Source: Chlamydiia bacterium
GTDB lineage: Bacteria > Chlamydiota > Chlamydiia > Chlamydiales > FEN-1388
DNA length: 9,860 nucleotides
Direction: 5' to 3'
Assembly: GCA_028293095.1 (NCBI GenBank)
Contig: JAQGPK010000101.1
Location: 1-9,860, forward strand
Shown: positions 6,935 to 9,860 of the stretch, one piece after another
Numbering within the stretch: the stretch's first letter is position 1
How the letters are laid out: each line of letters begins with the position of its first letter
The notes under the pieces: generated by a model
What the model was told of the DNA's origin: nothing
Database searches by the model: none
The model's input: the letters and a program-made list of their open reading frames with translations, nothing else
Made by a program: the position numbers and the translations under genes

Positions 6935-6964
6935 ATTTAATACAAAGAATCAGCAAAAACATCT

Positions 6965-7142
6965 TTTATTTTTTAACGCAAAGGAGCAAGTGAGGCGCAA
7001 AGACGCAAAGAAGAGCGAAAAATTTTATAAGAAAAACAGATAAAGGGTTCTAATTTATTAATTTTCAGGCATTTGTAAAACAGTACTTAAGTCATTCTTT
7101 GCGCCTTTGCGCCTCACTTGCTCCTTTGCGTTAAAAAATAAA
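6965..7142. repeat. CGCAAAG-type inverted repeat, 48-bp arms with one mismatch
   Basis: Arm 6965-7012 is the reverse complement of arm 7095-7142 except for one base (A at 7003 against C at 7104); the spacer is 82 bases. The arm begins with a T-rich box (TTTATTTTTTAACG), then CAAAGGAGCAAGTGAGG, and ends with 9-base CGCAAAGRN units. Together with the short flanks it accounts for most of the 246-bp gap between the coiled-coil gene and sdhC (6911-7156), where I see no gene. An RNA crossing it would form a very long hairpin, which could insulate sdhCAB from upstream transcription. The near-identity of the arms suggests a recent or maintained origin. Confidence 0.92.
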
Positions 7143-7156
7143 GAAACAACACCCTT

Positions 7157-9718
7157 TCAGGGATAGAAGAAGGTGAGATGACCAGGGAGATAATGCAGTG
7201 GAAGCTTTACTGCTGTATCGAGCATTTGTACTGCGGCATAGATCTCTTGCTGCAGCTCTTCTCTTTTTATTTTTTCTACTGCACTTTGCTTTTTAACTTC
7301 CGGAATTTCTTCGATTTTTTGAAAAATACCTTGAATCACAGTCTCAAACGCTTCCTTACTCTCTTCAGCAAGTTCAAGTCGTTCGATGTTACCTTTTAAA
7401 GCATGGCACTCTGCAATTTTTGGTTTCCAAAAAGAAGAGATACCTTTTCTTTTCTCCTGCTGTTCCTCTTCAAGAAGCGCGACAAAATGCTGTAGCTTAC
7501 AAACGATCAGAGTGCACTGCGCGGAATAGTTTCTTGTACAGGAGGCTAGAAATAGTTGAGTTTCAAAAAGTACATGACACAAAGAACGCACTCTCTTCAG
7601 TAACTGCTGACTTGACTTGCCTTCACTCTGTTCATCCTGTTTTTCTAACCAAGCTCTACTTTTTTTGATAAGGCTCTCTTGTATACTCTTAAAAAGTTGC
7701 CCTTCTTTTAAAGTTGTAACTCCAATCAGATTCTCTAAAGCAGAGGAGAGCTGCTCTCTTGCTTTTGTCAAAGCGAGAAAAAGCGCTTTACTGAGTTTTT
7801 TCTCTTCAATATCGAGCAGCGCTCGCATATCAAGAAACCCAATATCTAAAAGAAGCTCCTGCTCAATAATTAAAGCTACCTTTATCATTTTTCTTGTATA
7901 GGTGCTCCATGCGCTCACTGCAGAATTTTTTTCTTGCTTTCCTTCTTCTAGATAATGCTCTCCTTCAAAAGCCTCTAAAATACCGTCGACACGCTCTTCA
8001 TCAAACACTTTGCTATACTGCAGACTTTTTGCAAATGCTTTCGTAGCTCTAATTGTATGATCGAGCTCTTGTGACTCATGGAGCATTTTTCGACGCACTC
8101 TCTGATCACCAATATGCATAAAGAAGGAGAGGGGCGCTGAAAAATGGTACTCTTTTTCAAGAGCCTTCATGAGCACGCGTATCTGAGCCATCTTCTCACT
8201 ATCTTTCAGAACTTTTTCTTGCAATCGCTGTTTGGTTCTTTCGACAAGATTAGGACGGATTCCTGTCGTCTCCTTCACTACTTCTTCAAGATCATCAACT
8301 GTTTTTAAGAATTCTTTAGCTATTTTTTCAGCAGTGGGTTCTAAAAGAGCTACAGCTTGCGTAAACTTATTTTGAGCCTCTTTTTGAAGCTTTTCCAGCC
8401 GTACCCATAGCATCAAAAATACTTGGTTTACATTTTCTAATTGATACGCTGCTTGAAAAAGAGGGAAGGGATTTTCTAATTGGTGTAAAAACTGCTTCAT
8501 CTGTAGATCAAGGTCACAAATCTCCTCATACAACAAACCTTTCTCAATCACTGCAATTTCTAGTAAATGGCTGACTTCATGCATATCATTCAGGATTCGA
8601 TAGAGCGCCTCACGAAGCTCTCGTAGACGAGTAGCCCTGAATGCAAGCTCTCGACGTAGTAAAAGGAGATCATGCTCATACGCCAGATCAAAAATGGAAT
8701 TTCTATATGCATCCAACGAAATACTTTTATCAAAGAGCTTTTCCTGCAATCCCTGAAGCTTATGACACAACATTTTTCGAACATTCAAAAATTGCTCCTG
8801 CAGATCAGGAAACAGACTACTGTTACTAAAAATCTCAAAGAGCCTCCTCTTCAATGTATGGATGATCTCCTGTCCTTCTTGCTCTCGCATTCTCTCTTGA
8901 TCTTCCAGTTGCTGAAAAAATTGTAAAAGATCTTTTTTACACTGAAGGTATTCATCATAGGCTGCATCGAGTAGAGAAGATCCGGCGTCACTTGCTAGAG
9001 ACATAGCTTTCTGCTTTTCAACACCAAGCGCTGCAACTCTTTGTATAAAAGCCTGAGCTGCTTCTTTTTGCTCGTGATCCTTTGGAAATTGGGTCAATTT
9101 TTGTAGTGCTTCTTTTTGAAATCGAGCCATTTCTTCGCGCTTTTGCTGTCTCAGACGTGCAATTGCTACAAGGGCTGCCACCTCTTCTAGTTGCTGTGCA
9201 AAAAAAATTCTTAGTTGTTGAAGAACTTGCTTGCGAACATCTTCATTTACTATATGACCAAAAGGAATAGTCCCTTGATAGCGCGACTGCATGACCTCTT
9301 CTGCTTTTTTTGCAAGGTCCCAGTTGGCAAAGAGTTGATTGTTATACAAAAGTGTTTTTCTTGTGACCAAAAGACTCTCTTCTCGAATAGCTTTATCCAG
9401 AAGCTGGAGCTCTCTTTTTTGCTGATCGAGTGTGTTAAGCAGTTGCTGCAACGAGTTTGCACCCTTCTGATTTTCCTCTCTGATTTTCGTAAGAAAAGCA
9501 TATATAAATTCTTGCTTTAATACTGGATAGAGATCTTGAAACTGCTCCTGAAATGCGACGAGGTGCTTTTCTATGTCCCTATTTTGAAGAGAAGTTTCTA
9601 CACTCTCATTCTTTACCACGCCATTTTGCGATTCTTTCTCAATTTTAAAAGTGGAAAACTTTTTAACACGCGCTCTAAAAAAGTTTTGAACTTTTTTATA
9701 AAAGCTATCGAGACTCAT
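7157..9718 (-). CDS. Large coiled-coil protein of unknown function
   Basis: I do not recognise this 853-residue protein. It is rich in E, K, Q and L, very poor in glycine and proline, and reads as long amphipathic helices throughout, for example 90-120, 160-230, 265-295, 355-415, 430-520, 640-690 and 770-835. No signal peptide or membrane helix is evident; the first 25 residues are basic (YKKVQNFFRARVKKF), and residues 28-48 look like a polar linker. The start is the ATG at 9718. A longer reading to a TTG at 9766 is unlikely, because that stretch encodes the end of the upstream CDF transporter in another frame. The ATG overlaps that stop by 14 bp with only a weak GGGA, so translation is probably coupled. 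A 48-bp inverted repeat begins 14 bp after the stop. A structural, cytoskeletal-like or host-directed effector role is possible, but nothing in the sequence decides it. Confidence 0.8.
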   Translation of the reverse strand: MSLDSFYKKVQNFFRARVKKFSTFKIEKESQNGVVKNESVETSLQNRDIEKHLVAFQEQFQDLYPVLKQEFIYAFLTKIREENQKGANSLQQLLNTLDQQKRELQLLDKAIREESLLVTRKTLLYNNQLFANWDLAKKAEEVMQSRYQGTIPFGHIVNEDVRKQVLQQLRIFFAQQLEEVAALVAIARLRQQKREEMARFQKEALQKLTQFPKDHEQKEAAQAFIQRVAALGVEKQKAMSLASDAGSSLLDAAYDEYLQCKKDLLQFFQQLEDQERMREQEGQEIIHTLKRRLFEIFSNSSLFPDLQEQFLNVRKMLCHKLQGLQEKLFDKSISLDAYRNSIFDLAYEHDLLLLRRELAFRATRLRELREALYRILNDMHEVSHLLEIAVIEKGLLYEEICDLDLQMKQFLHQLENPFPLFQAAYQLENVNQVFLMLWVRLEKLQKEAQNKFTQAVALLEPTAEKIAKEFLKTVDDLEEVVKETTGIRPNLVERTKQRLQEKVLKDSEKMAQIRVLMKALEKEYHFSAPLSFFMHIGDQRVRRKMLHESQELDHTIRATKAFAKSLQYSKVFDEERVDGILEAFEGEHYLEEGKQEKNSAVSAWSTYTRKMIKVALIIEQELLLDIGFLDMRALLDIEEKKLSKALFLALTKAREQLSSALENLIGVTTLKEGQLFKSIQESLIKKSRAWLEKQDEQSEGKSSQQLLKRVRSLCHVLFETQLFLASCTRNYSAQCTLIVCKLQHFVALLEEEQQEKRKGISSFWKPKIAECHALKGNIERLELAEESKEAFETVIQGIFQKIEEIPEVKKQSAVEKIKREELQQEIYAAVQMLDTAVKLPLHYLPGHLTFFYP

Positions 9719-9860
9719 AGGGATCCCGGTGATCGTTTGGATAAAAAGGCTCAATATGCACAACAACCTCTCGTACCTGCGGCCACTCTTTTTGAATGCT
9801 TATTCGCACAAGCTGACTGAGTGCATGAGCTTTTTCCACAGAGAGTGTAGGATCTACTTC
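9705..9860 (-). CDS. Cation diffusion facilitator transporter, C-terminal fragment (runs off the window)
   Basis: The frame enters from the right edge and ends at TAG (9707-9705), giving the last 51 residues of a protein. The segment HALSQLVRISIQKEWPQVRE then VVVHIEPFYP fits the end of the cytoplasmic domain of CDF transporters (FieF/ZitB type), whose alpha-helix followed by a V-V-H-I-E-P strand carries metal-binding residues at the dimer interface. CDF proteins export divalent metals such as zinc, iron, manganese or cobalt in exchange for protons; the metal cannot be told from this fragment. The frame uses a normal stop and overlaps the start of the coiled-coil gene by 14 bp. It is truncated only by the window edge. 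No longer frame was listed for this stretch because no start codon lies inside the window. Confidence 0.8.
   Translation of the reverse strand, partial: EVDPTLSVEKAHALSQLVRISIQKEWPQVREVVVHIEPFYPNDHRDPYESR

Noticed and set aside
6935..6964. Promoter for sdhCAB between the repeat and sdhC
   Set aside because: TATTAA-like -10 candidates occur on the minus strand, but no acceptable -35 lies at 16-18 bases, so I cannot support a promoter from sequence alone.
6567..7043. 158-codon plus-strand frame antisense to sdhC
   Set aside because: It lies opposite the conserved sdhC coding region and continues into the CGCAAAG repeat, with no recognisable protein features.
7152..7162. Small hairpin CCCTTTCAGGG at the end of the coiled-coil gene, followed by a T-rich stretch on the minus strand
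   Set aside because: The stem is only 4 bp with a 3-base loop and includes the stop codon, too weak to call a terminator; the adjacent 48-bp repeat is a better candidate for a transcription boundary.
1..9860. A new defence, secretion or mobile system
   Set aside because: Apart from the ordinary MazEF-like pair, no nuclease, helicase, transposase, integrase or secretion component is encoded here; the neighbours are metabolic or transport genes.

Overview
The window fits a chromosomal segment of an environmental (Parachlamydiales-like) chlamydia, or a close relative. The basis is a B-type succinate dehydrogenase operon in the order sdhC-sdhA-sdhB, as I recall it from Chlamydia, together with a short lipoate-protein ligase, moderately AT-rich DNA, weak Shine-Dalgarno use and repeat-rich intergenic DNA. 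This is inference; no rRNA or tRNA gene is present to confirm it.

Layout. Positions 1-382 hold no credible gene. They contain two interleaved inverted-repeat families: a CTCTGTG-type pair with a perfect 33-bp match, and a divergent CGCAAAG-type pair whose last copy ends about 20 bp before lplA. lplA (383-1093, +) converges on, and overlaps by 12 bp, a multi-pass GT39/ArnT-like glycosyltransferase (1082-2602, -). Upstream of that lies a MazEF-type toxin-antitoxin pair (2708-3299, -), whose promoter region has a near-consensus -10, an overlapping operator-like dyad and a perfect AGGAGG. Next comes the sdhCAB operon (3423-6910, -). A 246-bp gap is dominated by a near-perfect 48-bp CGCAAAG-type inverted repeat (6965-7142). 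It separates sdhC from an 853-residue, almost wholly helical protein that I do not recognise (7157-9718, -). The start of that gene overlaps the end of a cation diffusion facilitator gene (9705-9860, -), which runs off the right edge.

How the genes relate. Succinate dehydrogenase feeds electrons from succinate into the quinone pool. LplA attaches scavenged lipoate to 2-oxoacid dehydrogenase or glycine-cleavage carrier proteins, so both serve central metabolism, but nothing in the sequence shows that they are co-regulated. The toxin-antitoxin pair and the glycosyltransferase look like accessory insertions. The CDF transporter and the coiled-coil protein appear translationally coupled.

I do not see a new defence or mobile system. 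The least explained items are the two repeat families, which share a T-rich head and a 9-bp period, and the large coiled-coil protein coupled to a metal transporter.
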